Source of the DNA: Pseudomonadota bacterium
GTDB lineage: Bacteria > Pseudomonadota > Alphaproteobacteria > Caulobacterales > Caulobacteraceae
Direction: 5' to 3'
NCBI GenBank assembly: GCA_023456105.1
Contig: JAEYAO010000043.1
Location: forward strand, 1 to 7,078
DNA: 7,078 nt
Below the pieces are notes generated by a model. That model made no database searches. It was given only the letters and a program-made list of their open reading frames with translations, and was not told where the DNA came from. Shown one piece after another: positions 6,337 to 7,078 of this stretch. Position 1 is the stretch's first letter. Each line of letters starts with the position of its first letter. The translations under genes were made by a program, and so were the position numbers.

Positions 6337-6533
6337 CGGTTTGTCTTTTCGGATTGGTGAGGCCTGATCTTCCAATGATCGGGCCAGAAGGCGATCACGG
6401 CGATGATCAAGGTCAGCAACAGGAGCGCCACCATCATTTGAATGACGCCGAAGTTCGTCGCGTCCTTGGCGACGAACCATCCCGTGACCACGCCGGCTAC
6501 GATCAACAATCCCCGGACAACCCAGTTGAGCAT
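6333..6533 (-). CDS. 66-residue two-helix membrane protein coupled to the Pta-Ack module
   Basis: This small protein has two hydrophobic helices, about residues 4-22 (VVRGLLIVAGVVTGWFV) and 29-50. A short polar turn KDATNFG links them, and a basic tail (KIRPHQSEKTNR) follows. The charge pattern suggests a hairpin in the inner membrane with both ends in the cytosol. GAGG is 5 nt before ATG 6533-6531, a good ribosome-binding site. Its TGA at 6335-6333 overlaps the next gene's ATG (ATGA), which has only a weak Shine-Dalgarno sequence of its own; translation of the enzyme is therefore likely coupled to this gene. I do not recognise the family. It could be a membrane tether or regulator of the acyl-phosphate enzymes, or a stress or permeability protein. 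That is inference from position only. A longer frame reaching back to 6842 merely overlaps creA on the same strand and is rejected. Confidence 0.75.
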   Translation of the reverse strand: MLNWVVRGLLIVAGVVTGWFVAKDATNFGVIQMMVALLLLTLIIAVIAFWPDHWKIRPHQSEKTNR

Positions 6534-6592
6534 TCGATCCTCTACGTTTGTTCTGATGATAGGTCCGCAGCGAAGCGTGCAATCCTGAACCG
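6534..6592 (-). other. 59-bp gap between creA and the small membrane protein gene
   Basis: No stem-loop with a T-run is visible, so read-through from creA into the downstream three genes is plausible. The only recognisable element is the GAGG ribosome-binding site of the small gene near its right-strand end (6539-6542). An internal promoter cannot be excluded. Confidence 0.4.
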
Positions 6593-7078
6593 CTACTGCG
6601 GGCGGCCCTTGGTCCAGGTCGCCTGCACGCTGTAGAGCGGCACAGTCGAGATCGACATCTTGGCACTGCCCTGCTGCACCTGACGGGTATGGGCGAGATA
6701 GACCAGAGTATTGTTCTGCCGGTCGTAGATGCGGTTGACGACCAGCTTCTTGAAAATCAGGCTTCGACCCTCGTTGAAGACCTCCTCGCCGTTGCGGTCG
6801 AGATCGATCTCGCCGATGGTGACGGGACCGGTCGTCTGGCAAGCAATCGCCGAGTTCGAGGGGTCCTCGAACCAGTTCCCCTGTTGCAATCTGTCAATCA
6901 GACTGCGTTCGAAATAGGTCAGGTGGCAGGTCACGCCTTGCACCTTGGGGTCCTGGATGGCTTCGATAACGATGTCATTCCCGACCCAGTCGGTTCTCAC
7001 CTTCCCGACGACCTCGGCCTGGGCCGGAATGCTGCTCATGCCCGCAACCGTGAGGCCTGCCGCAGAGAGAACTCGATT
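6593..7078 (-). CDS. creA: CreA family periplasmic protein (5' end off the window)
   Basis: The frame enters at 7078 already open and ends at TAG 6595-6593, giving 161 visible residues. The first ones (LSAAGLTVAGMSSIPAQA) are the hydrophobic core and end of a signal peptide with a likely AQA cleavage site before EVVGKV. The mature part follows the Escherichia coli CreA pattern in order: an N-terminal VGKVRTDWVGNDIVIEA block, DPKVQGVTCHLT (E. coli DPDVKNVTCYVS), SNSAIACQTTGP (SDAAISCQQVGP), EEVFNEGRSLIFKKLVV and a NTLVYLAHT strand, with SAKMSISTVPL near the end. The two cysteines (GVTC and AIAC) match those of CreA and could form a disulfide. CreA has no established biochemical function. The internal Met that would start a shorter protein lies inside the signal peptide, so the true start is beyond the window. 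The gene is on the same strand as the acetate kinase module, 59 bp upstream of it. Confidence 0.88.
   Translation of the reverse strand, partial: NRVLSAAGLTVAGMSSIPAQAEVVGKVRTDWVGNDIVIEAIQDPKVQGVTCHLTYFERSLIDRLQQGNWFEDPSNSAIACQTTGPVTIGEIDLDRNGEEVFNEGRSLIFKKLVVNRIYDRQNNTLVYLAHTRQVQQGSAKMSISTVPLYSVQATWTKGRPQ

Noticed and set aside
6337..6666. A 110-codon upstream extension of the MaoC-PTA frame
   Set aside because: It overlaps the small membrane protein gene, has no MaoC-like sequence, and the ATG at 6336 sits in a neat ATGA overlap just before the domain.

Overview
The window looks like chromosomal DNA of an alphaproteobacterium, most likely in the Hyphomicrobiales (Rhizobiales). The reasons are strong G/C preference at third codon positions, a soluble PAS-PAS HWE-type histidine kinase (a class concentrated in this group), and a MaoC-phosphotransacetylase fusion followed by acetate kinase. 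The genus cannot be fixed from sequence reading alone. No rRNA, tRNA, CRISPR array, insertion sequence or phage gene was seen.

Left part (1-2770): the N-terminal part of a ferric-reductase-like haem membrane protein runs leftward off the edge. It is divergent from a rightward HWE histidine kinase gene across a gap of about 190 bp that contains a 7-bp inverted repeat. About 180 bp after the kinase comes a VIT1/CCC1-family Fe/Mn transporter. The gap between them holds a short, stop-bounded stretch with coding-like composition that has no start codon.

Middle part (2771-3709): about 410 bp without an intact gene, including what may be a frameshifted leftward gene remnant. A small, probably exported protein of unknown function (147 aa) follows, then a short convergent gap with an 8-bp inverted repeat.

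Right part (3710-7078, all leftward): in transcription order, creA (its first codons off the window), a 66-residue two-helix membrane protein of unknown function, a MaoC-like/phosphate acyltransferase fusion, and acetate kinase. The last three genes are joined by two ATGA stop/start overlaps, so they should be co-translated. The last two enzymes interconvert acyl-CoA, acyl-phosphate and the free acid plus ATP. The main oddities are the small membrane protein locked into this module, a MaoC domain lacking both residues of the usual hydratase dyad, a His-to-Tyr change in an acetate kinase motif, and the physical linkage of creA to acetate metabolism.
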